Below, one piece after another: positions 9,733 to 21,618 of a stretch of 64,000 nt of DNA (the stretch's first letter is position 1; the number at the start of each line of letters is the position of its first letter). This stretch comes from Liolophura sinensis. Taxonomy: Eukaryota > Mollusca > Polyplacophora > Chitonida > Chitonidae. A program made the position numbers and the translations under genes. The notes under the pieces are model-generated. The model was not told where the DNA came from, made no database searches, and saw only the letters and a list, made by a program, of their open reading frames with translations. The DNA is taken from positions 361,001 to 425,000 of the forward strand of contig NW_027017959.1 of NCBI RefSeq assembly GCF_032854445.1, written 5' to 3'.

Positions 9733-11253
9733 AACTGAACAAAAATATAAACGCACCAACCTATATATCCAAGTCAAACTGACCATTATTTGGAAATGGT
9801 CAAACCAGTGATATATTTGTTTAATGGGTCCTTCGTGTTGCACAACACAAGTGGTCCCATTGCAATTGACCATTCTGAGTGGGTATACTCATATGCTGAA
9901 AAAGTCAACCCATGTGACCAATGGGGCGTGACAGTGCGATGGTCAGTGTGCGTGAGCAACACGCAGACATTCCTTACAGCTTGCTCAGTAAAAGGCCACC
10001 CCAAAGTGTGGATTTGTGCCACATGCCGACATGCCACAGATGTCACAAATCATGAGGGAGCGTGCCATTGGCATGCTTAATGCTGGGTTATCTGTTACTG
10101 CTGTGGCAGCCCAACTGAATGTGCATCATTCCACTATCAGCCGCCTGGGGACTCGCTTCAGAGAGACTGGTACCACAGTCAACCGCGCACATGCCCGCCG
10201 GCCACGTGTGACCACGCCCGCACAAGAACAGCACATGCGGCTCCAACACCTGCGTGATCGGACCCGCCCAGCAACCAGAACTGCTGATGAGACTGTCGGT
10301 CTTCACAACAGGCGGATTTCAGCCCAGACAGTCAGGAACCGGCTGCTGGAGGCTCATCTCCGGTCACGTCGACCACACCAGGGCATCGACCTAACGGTAG
10401 CCCGACGTCGGACATGACTGGACTGGGCCAATATTCATGTGCGCTGGACACTTGCTCGTTGGAGGACTGTGCTCTTTAGTGACGAATCTCGCTTCCAGCT
10501 GCACCATGCTGATGGCGGAGTTCGGGTTTGGCGCCGTGCTGGTGAGCGGTATGCTGACGCTAATGTCCTGCGACGGGTGGCTTATGGTGGCGGAAGTGTC
10601 ATGGTGTGGGCAGGCGTTTGTCATGGACAGCGCACACGTCTGCATTACATCGACGGCAACCTTAATGCACAACGTTACCGAGATGAAATCCTTAGACCTA
10701 TTGTTGCGCCCTTTGTGGTGCTCCATCATTTGGCTTTCCAACACGACAACGCCCGCCCACACACTGCCAGGATATGCAGGGACTTCCTTGAGGAGGAGGA
10801 TATTCCTGTCCTCAACTGGCCGCCGTATTCACCAGACATGTCACCCACTGAAAACCTCTGGGATGTTCTTGATAGGCGTGTCCGCCACCGGGTTCCAGTT
10901 CCCCAGAACATTCGCCAAATGCGAGTGGCACTCCAGGAGGACTGGGACAACATCCCCCAGCCCACAATTGACAACTTGGTGATGTCCATGCGTCGCCGGT
11001 GTACAGCTCTACGCGAGGCTAATGGTGGTCACACGCGTTACTGACGTCTGTGAACTTGGCTCATTGACCCCCATTGTCCTCTTCCTGCCATTAGGCCTAC
11101 TGCAGGACTATTGCTTGAGAATTGATTGCAATGCTCGCAAATTAAAGCTGAATTGTTCAGAAATATGTCCAATTGTTTTGGGATATGTACTATATTTTGT
11201 GACATAAAAATAACAGAAAATATTTGTTCGTGCGTTTATATTTTTGTTCAGTG
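9733..11253 (+). mobile_element. Tc1-like DNA transposon, complete ends
   Basis: The element is 1,521 bp long. Its terminal inverted repeats read ACTGAACAAAAATATAAACG inward from both ends, and a TA dinucleotide flanks it at 9,731-9,732 and 11,254-11,255, the standard Tc1/mariner target duplication. It carries one transposase frame. Confidence 0.95.
10031..11044 (+). pseudogene. Tc1-like transposase, one in-frame stop
   Basis: This is a cut-and-paste transposase. An N-terminal helix-turn-helix region (MRERAIGMLNAGLSVTAVAA, then HHSTISRL) is followed by the DDE catalytic core: first Asp in FSDESRF, second Asp in HDNARPH, and Glu in SPTENLWD, with the spacing of DD34E families. The frame is open from the ATG at 10,031 to the stop at 11,044 except for one TGA at 10,415-10,417, between the DNA-binding region and the core, so both halves stay in the same frame. 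Its length of about 337 codons is normal for the family. A single point change separates it from an open frame, suggesting a fairly recent insertion. Confidence 0.92.
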
Positions 11254-11340
11254 TATATTCGTCACCTTTGGCTGGATGAGTAAGACCTTCAGATTCATAA
11301 TGAATTGTGTAGTGTTCGCCTAGTTATTGGCTGTAATTTG

Positions 11341-11515
11341 TATGTCTCGAAGAGACCAAGTAGTTTTAACGCGATGTCTCATGGGACATTTTTTTCTAAC
11401 TCAGAATTTAATTCTTGATGGGGCCTGGTTGACTGTGTAGACTTAAATCATTTGTTTAACAGCATCAATGGCGATGTTGTCATAAAGTATTTGAGGGACA
11501 TCGGCTTATATCATA
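11341..11515 (+). pseudogene. LINE ORF2 C-terminal fragment
   Basis: Translation begins MSRRDQVVLTRCLMGH and continues LTQNLILDG, matching the C-terminal zinc-finger region of the LINE at 48,814-49,158 (minus), which has SRRDQVVLTRYRVG and LTHNFILDG. Stops and small deletions follow. It is a 3' relic in the opposite orientation to that element. The 85 bp before it hold nothing recognised. Confidence 0.8.
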
Positions 11516-11520
11516 ATTTA

Positions 11521-11640
11521 TTTATTTATTCGTGTTATACGTCGTACTCAAGAATATTTCACTGATAATACGGCGGCCAGCATTATGGTGGGAGCACACC
11601 GGACAGAGCTCGGTTGAAACCCACGACCATCCGCAGGTTG

Positions 11641-11690
<50 letters not shown>
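11521..11690 (-). mobile_element. SINE 3' part followed by (TA)n microsatellite
   Basis: 11,521-11,642 is the 3' part of the tRNA-derived SINE on the minus strand (CAAGAATATTTCACT and CGGCGGCCAGCATTATGGT on the plus strand). It breaks off into about 48 bp of TA repeats at 11,643-11,690. Confidence 0.85.
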
Positions 11691-11693
<3 letters not shown>

Positions 11694-12127
11694 AAAATGA
11701 TACCATTGTGTGACCGATTGGGGTTTCACCGTGTCATTTAGGTGACCCTTTTCATTAGGGCGACCACTGCTGGTCGCCTTAATGTTTGTCCTCATGATTT
11801 GTAAAGCCAGGGCCATATTTGAAGGATTTAGATGACTGACAGTATTGGTCAGCTTAAGAGGAAGTTATGAAGCCACCTTTCCACGCCCTACATTCTGCTA
11901 GCATCCAGTTTTATTCACTTCTAAATGAGTGGTGTATATCTGGCCTATGGTAAAAAGATGACATTTAGGCGACCACTAAAACTTCTTGTCTTTCACTGCA
12001 CTTCACATGTATATGTGGTAAATCACATGCCTGGATATGCCATTTTTTTATGCTCCATATTATTATCGGCTTTTAGTAGAGAAAGTCCCTTGTCTAAGTT
12101 TTTGTTAACATATATACGTTATCGGGG
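11691..12127. repeat. Dispersed GGGCGACC / GTCGCC repeat, unclassified
   Basis: Short stretches such as CATTTAGGTGACC, TAGGGCGACCACTG, GGTCGCCTTAATG and ATTTAGGCGACCACTAA recur here in both orientations. The same signature is present at about 16,930-17,010 and in a tandem form at 37,330-37,610 and 37,750-37,800. No coding frame is seen. Confidence 0.5.
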
Positions 12128-12133
12128 GTAAAA

Positions 12134-12277
12134 CGCGGCACCGTGCAACGGTGATTGGCAATGCTGTCACAAGGCTGTCTCGTACTTTGCAACAGCCAGG
12201 TTTAAAGACGCGATGCACAAGATACGAGTCTGTGTTAGAGTTGCGGAAGAGTTTGGATCGGGAAAGAATGATCTACG
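12134..12277 (+). other. Candidate exon of unknown gene
   Basis: About 48 codons are open (including TVIGNAVTRLSRTLQ and LELRKSLDRERMIYG) and end exactly at a splice-donor-like G|GTAAGC at 12,278. The composition looks protein-like and differs from the AT-rich surroundings. No start codon or acceptor is clear. It may be an upstream exon of the gene at 17,744-35,965 or a relic of another gene. Confidence 0.3.
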
Positions 12278-12800
12278 GTAAGCCGTGTAAGTGTTACTCT
12301 GTATAACTACTTAAAATTGTTTGAAAACCGTGTGATTGTAAAGCTTGTTACAAATTGGGAACAGGTGTACTTGTTTTATTATAGACAGTTAAACGGTTAA
12401 TTGCTCCCCAAACAGTGAATCACATTCCCGCGACGTCACAACAACAACAAGCTAAAAGTCGCCGAGAGTGCTTGCGAAAACTAGCACTTGGGAGTTTGTA
12501 GGGAATAAGCTGCTGTCTCCGCATTTCATTCATGCGATGCCATTGTCTTTCGGTTCCCTATCATGAAAATTCGTTAAATAAAGTCACTCAATCAATTAAC
12601 AGTTGACACGGGCCATTCCGAATTGTACAAATAAGTTGTGCATGATTAAGTACTTAAAATTATGAACTGGCTCGGCTGATCTGACAACATGGTGGTACTT
12701 GCGATTTTCTCAGAGTGGGCATGTTACCTGACTCTGGTGTGAAAACTTTACCGTTGCATATGTGCACTGGTGTAGTGTTGTCTGTTCTTATAGATTGGGG
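12278..12800. other. Unassigned sequence
   Basis: No gene is recognised. It contains a GACGTCAC sequence near 12,434 that matches a cAMP-response-type site, which may be chance. Confidence 0.3.
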
Positions 12801-13450
12801 TATTTTCGATTAAATTTCTGGTTCCTGTGGCAACTAACTCTATAGTAGCCGCATGAAGGACTTCCTCACCATAGAAGCAAAAGGAACTTCAAATTTTGAA
12901 TGTGTTCAGATGAGAAGCCTATTCACCTGAGGGTTTCCTATTTAAATTGGGTTCATTTCAGTTAAAAGTCTGGTTCTATGGCAAGCAAATATAATAGCCG
13001 CTTCAGTGACATGCTGTCAATAGAGGCCAAATCAGTTGAGATTGGAACTTCAGATTTGGATACATGATCATCTGAGGGTGAACCAAGACCCTATATAACT
13101 TGGATGGCTCAGTCGGTTAGCGCACTAGCATAGCGTAATGACCCAGGAACCTCTCACCAATGCGATCGCTGTGAGTTCAAGTCCAGCTCATGCTGGCTTC
13201 TTTTTCCAGGCGTAAGTGGGAAGGTCTGGCAGCAACCTGCGGATGGTCATGGGTTTCCCCTGGGCTCTGCCCGGTTTTCTTCCCACCATTATGCTGACCA
13301 CCGTCGTATAAGTGAAATATTCTTGAGTACGACCTAAAACACAAATCAAATAAATAAATAAATATATAAATTGGGGTCATTTGGCTTATATTTGTGGTCT
13401 CTGAGGCAACCAACTGTAATAGCGATGTGAAGGACATCCAGTATATCTTA
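12800..13450 (+). repeat. ~150-bp diverged tandem repeat split by a SINE
   Basis: The segments at 12,810-12,950, 12,955-13,095 and 13,375-13,445 share a CTGGTTCCTGTGGCAA-like start, an ATAGTAGCCGCATGAAGGAC-like middle and a CACCTGAGGGT-like end. The third unit is cut off from the second by the SINE at 13,101-13,370. Confidence 0.6.
13101..13370 (+). mobile_element. tRNA-derived SINE, full length
   Basis: It has the same family head (TGGCTCAGTCGGTTAGCGCA), B-box-like GTGAGTTCAAGTCC, central body and AAATAAATAAAT tail as the SINE at 945. Target duplications are not obvious. Confidence 0.85.
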
Positions 13451-16400
13451 CAACTGCTTGGACATGTATCTTTTAGGTAACAGAATAAAAACTGAGATTT
13501 TTCTGTCTCCTGAAGACTTGACGGAAACACTAGACATGTACCGTTTGTAGGGTTTGCACACAGCCATATTAGTTAAGGCTGATGGGATTAAGTGTGCCCA
13601 CTAACTTCTGCTTCTAGCATGTCTGCTTTTAATAAGAAAGCTTAGTGCTTGAAACTGAAACTTGTCTTATAGGTAGCTTACAGTAGCGGATATTATATTA
13701 GCTCGCTTAACTTTTATTTTGCGTGTATGCTTTGTAATAGTTAAGTTGATTTCTTTTTTTTCTCACAGACCAAGCTTATCATCCTAGTGACTGAGCTTTT
13801 ATAGGTGGATGGAAAGTGAAGAAGGGATTGTGAAGGCTCACTTCAATGTTATATGGGTGACAGTTATAAAGGATTCCCAGGAAAGAGAGAAATCAAGGCT
13901 TTTCTGAAGGATAATACAAGTTTGTCTCATAGTTGTCATCAGCATTCCTATCATAGCTCCTGTCAGTAGCTTCAACGAGCCATGTTAATTTTGGCCAACT
14001 TTAAACAGTTCTACCAGGAAAACTATTTGTTCAATTCAATAGTGTCAATGAGTGAAATTAAGTTATAGCAGTTGTTCATAATTTGGTGTAAATTTAAATC
14101 ATGTCAGGGTAAAACTTATCCTAGATATAATCCAAAGAGTTGAAGTCCCAGTGACAGGTGATTTGAATCACATTAATGGAAAATGTTATCATTTCTTTTA
14201 AAAACTAAGGTCAAATTTAGAATGAATGTTGCAAATTACATACTCTTAGGAGGTTTAATTACTATTTTGGCTCCCCATAAAGTCAATATTGCGATAGAAA
14301 TAACGGTCTCGTGATGTTTTCAAAGAAAAACTCACTGCTACAAATTTTCAAAATTCACAGATCCACGTCCATGGTCTTTTTATATCAGATCTCTAGTACC
14401 TATATTTTAAATTTGAGCAAAATCGGTTAAGAAGTTAAAAAGTAGGTTACACTTTAAGCTTTTGAATAAAATCCAATATGACCGCCATGTCACCTGACTG
14501 AAGTCACCAAAAAAAAATTCTGTTTAAATATAACTTTTTGTAGTTAACCTAGTCAGTAGGTTCACAAAGCTTCACTATACTGGCCTTTCTGAGTTGCACA
14601 AATAAGCTGCGCATTTTTGGTTAAATTTAGAATTTGCTTGGCTCATCTGACATCATGATGGCAGTACTTAAGATATTCTCGGAGTGTGCGTGTTCGCTTA
14701 ATTTGAACTGTGATATCTCGGTTATTACTTGTCATAAAGAGACAAAGATACAAAGAGACAAGGTTTTTTGACTCAGGTGTGGAAACTTTATGATCACGTT
14801 TATACCTCAGCCTGTTTTTGTTTGTTCTTGTCATTAATTTATCATTAAATTAAGAATTTCATGAATTATAATAAATTAATTAGATGCTCTCTGTAACATT
14901 GTGAGCTGTGATCTGATTTCAAGGGGTTATTTCATTAGTTTGCTGTATGGTATGTCATGTAGTTGCGTATGTATGTTGCAGAATAATATGAAGTCTCATT
15001 CTGTGATTCTCAATCACAATTTGAAACATCACTCTGAGCGAATATTTTAGTACAGTAATTCAAGGGAACTGATTATTTGACTGGTAATGTTGATGAGATT
15101 TGGAACAGATTACAGCGTAGTTGTGTGTAATGAAAATAGAGACCCATTGTCATGGTCCAGTCTTTACATGTATTTCGTAACAGTTGGCACAATTTTTAAA
15201 GAAACAAGACAAATATCAGTCATCTTCATTCAGAGGCTATGTAGGGTTTGAGCTTGTGTAGTGGGACTTCTGTTTTAACTCTGTTTCTGCATGGCGTTGA
15301 ATATAAAGGTCAGCCAAGCAAGCAGGAGATTATACTCGTCGTTATGGATTTATGGTTTGGTGTCCGCTAACAGAAATAAATTGTGTGGCTGGTTGAAAAA
15401 TGTTTTGCAATAATGCATGTAGAAGGGTAATTAAATTGTATGTAAAAATGCTGAGTAGAACAGGTAAATTAATAGCAGATTGTTAAATTAGTTGATGTGT
15501 TAGATGGGAGTCCTATAACATAACCAGGTTTAGCTCCAGATGTGGTGCTGTATTCCACAACATCACTTGTTTTGTTCAATTCATAATTTTAATCATTGAC
15601 TGTACTAAAGTGAAATATACTTAGATGTGGTACAGACACCATTAAAGAAACCTCACATATCACATGAAAATTACCTTGAATTGTGAGCATTTAAGATAGG
15701 ATTATCTTTGTACACACTCCATGCCTATGTTTTTGTGAATCATGAAAGTGACAATAAATGCAGCTATGTTCAATAAAATACACATTGTGTACTCTGTTTT
15801 GGATTAGAAGACATGAAGCAATAACCTCTGTGTTGCTAGTATAAAATGTGAACGTATGAAGAATGGGCTATTAGCAGTTCATTGCATTTTGGTGAAAGTC
15901 CGAATCCTGATTTTTCACCATTAATATAAGTCTTCTTCTCCTTAATATCTCCAGCCTTGCACCACTGTGAGATACACTCGTATCGGGAGGAGTTAAAAGT
16001 TTCCTCGTATAAGCACGTCAGATGTGGGAGAGTTTGCCAGTTACTCGCCAAAGGTTGATGGTTTTCCATGGCCACTCTGCATCCCTCCACCAATAAAATC
16101 TGGCTGCCATGAAATAATTGAAATATTCTTGAGTTTGACGTTAAGCAGCACTGCCCTTAAGGCTTGGAGGCTATTAGTAATAGGCGTCCCTCTCTTGTGT
16201 ATGGTCTTACAATTAGTCAGCCTGCCTTCCACAGCTGTGAAATGTCAGTTACTTGCGAAAGGTTGATTTTTTGAAATAGTATGAAATTTCCTTTAGTATG
16301 ACATTAACTAACCACCAAATAACTTATTATTAATAAATACAGAAAATTATAGATTTCTCTGGATCAGAGGATTGCACCCTCACCATATAATACCTTCTTG

Positions 16401-16467
16401 TTAATATATTTGATTTGAGTTTTACGACCTTAGCCAGGCATATCATTTCATAAGTTTGACAACATTT
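13450..16467. other. AT-rich noncoding sequence with an old SINE copy
   Basis: No exon could be supported. A strongly diverged copy of the SINE body is visible at about 15,990-16,150 (GTGGGAGAGTTTGCCAG, then TTGAAATATTCTTGAGTTTG), and a shorter related piece lies near 16,220-16,310. Confidence 0.5.
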
Positions 16468-16925
16468 GTAAGGAGGCAGACATATATTATAGGCGGTCGT
16501 CTGAATTGCACGGTGTAAACATTGTTCAACCAAAGGCAGACGAATACAGCATTCTGTTACATGCGGTCGTCTGAATGACACCCTGTAGGCTAAACTCTGG
16601 TCTACCAAACGGAAACATATTCGACATCCTCATGTATGATCGTCAGAATAACACTGTGTAAAGGCAGACATATACAGCATTCTGTTATATGCGGTCGTCA
16701 GAATGACACCGTGTAAACACTGGTCGACCAAAAGTAGTCATATACGACATTCTGTTATGTGCGGTCGTCAGAATGACACCGTGTAAACACTGGTCGACCA
16801 AAGGCAGATATATCTGACATTCTCTTATATATGGTCGTCTGAATGACTGTGTAAACACTGGTCAACCAAGCGTAGTCATACACGACATTCTCTTATATAT
16901 GGTCGTCTGAATGACCGTGTCTTTT
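16468..16925 (+). repeat. ~70-bp tandem repeat, about seven units
   Basis: Units contain GACATTCTGTTATATGCGG or a variant, GGTCGTCAGAATGAC and CACTGGTCGACCAA. Units start near 16,468, 16,532, 16,608, 16,662, 16,733, 16,803 and 16,868; the fourth to seventh are the most alike. Confidence 0.8.
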
Positions 16926-17743
16926 ATGTATATATTGTGTAATTGGGCAACCGTTTTGAAATAATTTCGGTGACCAGCTTAACTTTGGGCGACCAAACTA
17001 GGGGTTCGTCCACAGTTAAAATTTGATATCAGTTTCTCCACATCCGTTTTAAAATAGTATGTTTAATCTAAAATGTTTTTGGTTTTTAGCCATCAATTTT
17101 TTATGGGATAACATTTTTTTCAATGTTCTATGTACAGCATCGCACATTTGTCCCGTGCGGTGAAAACATGCATTCAGGCGAACAGCGTCTTCATTTTTGT
17201 TGAAAAAATAAGTTAAGAATAGTATATTCATCTAAAAGTATGTTGGGGTGGTCGTAAATTCACAGTGCTCTGTCAAGGTTACATCAAACAGTGGGGATAT
17301 TTCTTTTTATTTCCAAATCGCTATAGGCCGGTATTTTTCGGCAGCGGACATTTTTGTCAATTTTGGGACGACGCGGACAAGTATGCGGAATGAGTGAACT
17401 GGTACAGGAAATGTTCCAGTCAAAGGGGATATTAAAACGAAGAAGGAAAATGTTAAGTGGGATGGTGAATATTCTACTATGGTTATCAGTACATTATTCC
17501 TGTAAAATTTAACTTATGGCACAAATCTATTTTTTCTTTATCTCTTATTTATTCAAGAACAACGTGTTTTTGCATTTCACATGCTTGAGTGAAACGAACA
17601 GAATATTTTGACATAGTTTCGTTTTCGCGAAAATTTTCGGTTAAGCATTTCAAGGATGGATTGGTACCCAAAAGGCGCGAAGACGAAATCAGAGCCAGGG
17701 GAGAGAAAGTTACGTTTTTATAGGACAGTTTTCTTAGAGAACC
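16926..17743. other. Presumed upstream region of the SET/recombinase gene
   Basis: It contains one GGGCGACC-type repeat near 16,975-17,000 and otherwise nothing recognised. A second ATG at 17,656 (CAAGGATGG) opens a frame that ends at the same donor but in the wrong phase for the next exon, where it would meet a TGA; I therefore prefer the start at 17,744. Confidence 0.4.
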
Positions 17744-20700
17744 ATGTTGACCCGAGGAAAGCAGTTGGTAAGTCAGATTACTTTGGTCCATTGATTTCTT
17801 TTTATCCATTTTGCTAACTATTCTCCTACCGGTTCTACAGCTTTACACCCCGTCCATCAGTCCTTCACGAAAGTTTTTCAGACTTCTTTTTTAAAACGTT
17901 TGATCATGGCTTCACCATGACAGGTTACATATCTTGTTTAGTTTTGGTTCGGTTATTTCCTTTTTTTATGAAATTGTGACTGTTTTGTTCTGTTGTTGCC
18001 TTAGCTGTTACTCTGATAGCTACAAAATGGGGATTCGTGAAGACAAAGAGTGAAGCGGCAGCCCCATGTTAAACATGCAAATTCGTTGCCATAGCTGTTA
18101 CACTCGCTACTACTGGGTTATTGTGTGTTGTGGCGCAACAGCAACCCGGATAAGAGTTCAGTACTGATTTTGTAGTTTTTATCTGAAGTTTGTCTTAGAA
18201 TATCTGTACGATGAATGTATTTTATAAAGTCCATTATTTGGAATGCCAACTTTAGTGTATTATTATTTTTAGTCTGTATTTAACTTTAAGGGCTTAATAC
18301 CTTCTGAAAATATTAATGTTTTAGCCAATCATAACTCCATTTCTTTTTTACAGCTCCGAACCAGTCTTATGAAAAAGAATCCAGTTGAAAAGGTAACTAT
18401 ATTTGTCAGGGCTATCTTAGAATGGGTGCCATCCTTCCATGTGTCTGCACAGTGTTCCCATATGTATCTACAAAACAGCTTACATGTTGGTATTGTACAC
18501 TGTCATAATCTTTGTTTTCTTATATTTCATAAAATCTGCCTATATTGGTTTGTCTTCAGTCTGTCTGCCTTTCAATACCTCTACGTTCTATTCCGAGCTT
18601 TGCACTTTAACACGAAACTTGTTTTTTGTAGGTGCATGTAGCTTACATGTTGGCGTTTTCCAGCCTACTTTTTCATACATCTGTTTCACACAGCCATCTG
18701 CATTTCCATACTTGTGGTCTATTCCAATCAGTCTCTCCTAAATAGTTTTGTGTTTGAACAGGAAGACTTACTTATTGCTAGTAGGCTACATGTTATCGTC
18801 TGCTGTCTATTACTTTCCAGGCAGTAGGTGTTAATACACTGTATGATTCATTTGTGTATTTTTGCCAGTAGTGGGGTTATCAGTTGTATTGTTATATTAT
18901 TTGTTGATCCTTCTTACATATGCAGTGTTAACTTGCTATTGAATTTGATACACACATCTGTAAAGCCTTGAAAGCAGGGTAACAAGTATGTAGTTGTAGT
19001 GTAGAAGTTTCATTTAGTTTCACAGAATAGGTGTGCAAACTGGTCACTTCACAAAAAAGACTGCATGGTGTTTAACATGATGTTGAAAGTGAATTTCTTC
19101 AGAAGACACTTTGCAAAATTCTAACTAATCCATCACATGAGAAAGACAAGCGCATGCCGACAGGTGAATAAGTGTGTGCTCCATTATTGGCCTTTTTTAG
19201 AGGTCAGTGATGATGAGACACTGGCTAACTGAACGTTTGTGTTGACAGAAAAGAAAAAGTCCTTTGCAAGATGCAAAATGGTGGATTGAATGTGGATTGG
19301 ACAAGGATGGCATGCAGTTGAGATATATTAATGATTACAAAGGTAAGTCTTCATGTGCGTGCATGTGATGGGGTGAAATGAAACTCTTTGGTGTGGTAGC
19401 TACATGTTAAATCATCATCAGTGATAAACAGTAAATGCTATATTCCAATTCCAAGCTACCTTGTAGAGCCATTTCTGACTTTAGGGGGGGGGGGGATGTT
19501 AACCTTGCCTTGTATCACAAATGAAATGTCACATTCTGTCACAAGTTTTATCCATTAATTAAATGATTACTGTCTTTAGGCTGACTTGCTTTATACAGTG
19601 GAATTATTGTCAAAAAAGAAATCCAGAAGTTGTCCTGGTATCAGTTTCCTTTGCTGTTAACAAAAAATAGTATTCATGAAAAATGTGACATTATAAAGTC
19701 ATATTTTACTGATGTTTGTTTCAGTCTGGTTCAAAACTAAGATATGTTATGCTTCAAATGGTTCACATTGTTGTGTTTGTACACTCAACAGGGTATGGAG
19801 TTTTTGCAGAGAAAGAGTTTCAAAAGGGGAATTCTTGCTGGAATATGTTGGAGAATGCATCAACAAGAAAGAAGCTTTACTCCGTGAAAATAAATACAGA
19901 GGGCGAAGGTCATTCCTGTATTTTTTTAAATCAAATGGCGAAAAGTGGTAAGTCTAAATACACATTTTCTGTGCCACTCTCTCTGCAAAGATTTATTAAG
20001 ATATTACAGCCTTACGAAGGTTAGATTTCCCATTTTAAAAATTTGGCACAAGTTCATACCTTGGCTTTTTCTTTGAGTACATGATAGGTTTCAATAAACA
20101 TAGAAATAACGCAGTACACTGTATGTAATGTAGATTGTCTTGTGGTGAATTTATTTCACACATTTATTATTGCTCAAACATTTGGCCTTGAGGCTTGGTG
20201 ACAAAAATTGTGGATTATTCTGTCGGTGATTATTGGCCTTTATTTGCCTGGTTTGATGGTTTGTTTCTTAAATCTCTGTGTTAGAAATTAGAGTTTTAGC
20301 TAGAAATGCCTGACATCGTGCCTTAAATCTGGTTGCCATGGCATTATCTGGTATCAAAACTTTATAAATTCCTTTCACATGAGACTCCTAATTATCTCAG
20401 TGATTGCTAACCTACACCTTTCTGAGAAGTATAACTTCATGACAACTGTATGAAGTCAGGTGGGGAAATAGTAGGGAGGAGAAAGTGCAGTGTTGGTGTC
20501 ATGGTTAAGGTTTTATATTTAGCTCCCATATAATGGGGATACCTTAGGTATACAAAGCAAATGTTAATCTTTTCTGTATCAGTATTTTAAAGTCTCACCA
20601 CTTAAACATTTTGCAGCTTTACTAACTGACCTATCAGGTGAGCTGTGTGTAATGCCCAGTTTGTTCATGCAGATGCCAGACGTATGGGATGGCTTACGTA

Positions 20701-21618
20701 TAGAAGGCAGAGGTTAAGCTTTGCTGTTTAGCTCTGATTATTAGTATGTGTAGATGATAAAGGTTAAGCTTTTCTGCTTAGCTATCATGTACATTTAATA
20801 GAAGTAGATTTTGCATGGGATTGAGATCAAACTTTTCTGTTCAATTCCTAGGCATATAAAGGGATAGGTTACATACAGAAGGCATTTCTGTGTCAATATT
20901 TTATAAAGACATCACCACTTACACGTTTTGCAGCTTCTCAACATGTAATTGCTCAATCATGTGAGGTGTTGGGATTCTCTGAATTCCTACTTTTTTGATT
21001 GTTTTTGTTGGTGCCAGAAAAACAGATCTTGATTTCATTTTGATCTATGATCTTTACCAGTTCATTAGTTTTTCAGTCATGGCAACTATACGTTAAGTTT
21101 TGTATGTTGAATGTTTACCAAACAGCATTGATGCTACTTACACCACTGGTCGGCTTGGGCATATGGTGAACGACGCAGCTTCATCTGATTACACATGCAA
21201 CTCCAAGATGAAGTTGATCTACTGTTGGTAGCAGGCTAGGCTATGTCTCTTTGCTTCAAGACAGATTCATGTTGGAGAAGAAATTTTATATGATTATGGT
21301 GTTGACGGCTTGTGGTGGAGGAATGAGGTATGTCTCAGGCAATTAAAACATATATTATGTATGTACAATTTACTACTTTATGCATCTTCCCCCTAACATG
21401 TTCAGGCCAAAATACTCCCCTTCCTTATTGGTTTTTGTAATCATGTTAACCATGAAAGGCGTAGAACATTCACAGATTTTGTAGCAGACACTGTAAATCG
21501 AACTCCAAATGGTAATGAAAATCTTGCCTTAACTCACTTTTTCAGCAGATCCCCCTTCCCCCTGTCTTTAAACCACCTAAATTAATTAACTTTCAGAGTC
21601 AAAATATTTCTTCGGATG
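17744..21618 (+). pseudogene. SET-domain part (KMT5A-like lysine methyltransferase), 6 exons
   Basis: The exon at 19,249-19,342 gives DAKWWIECGLDKDGMQLRYI and ends in phase 1. The next (19,792-19,947) gives GYGVFAEKEFQKG, then after a 1-nt deletion EFLLEYVGECINKKEALLRE, the N-terminal SET strands. The exon at 21,126-21,327 gives CIDATYTTGRLGHMVND, NSKMK, LCLFASRQIHVGEEILYDYG, the SET core with the conserved YDYG. The usual Asn-His motif reads VND, so cofactor binding may differ from canonical KMT5A. TAG at 21,229 interrupts this exon between NSKMK and LCLFAS. A 22-nt exon (21,597-21,618) restores the phase for the next exon. Active family members methylate lysine, typically histone H4 K20, in the nucleus. 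The closeness to KMT5A is a judgement from motifs only. Confidence 0.75.

Noticed and set aside
11532-11816. Frames with alternating Ile-Tyr runs
   Set aside because: Translation of a TA microsatellite joined to a SINE fragment.
16468-16925. Possible CRISPR-like array
   Set aside because: The whole 70-bp unit is repeated with no unique spacers, and the context is eukaryotic.
17656-17767. First exon starting MDWYPKGAKTKSEPGERK
   Set aside because: It reads into the next exon in the wrong phase and meets TGA, whereas the ATG at 17,744 fits the phase. Kept only as an alternative.
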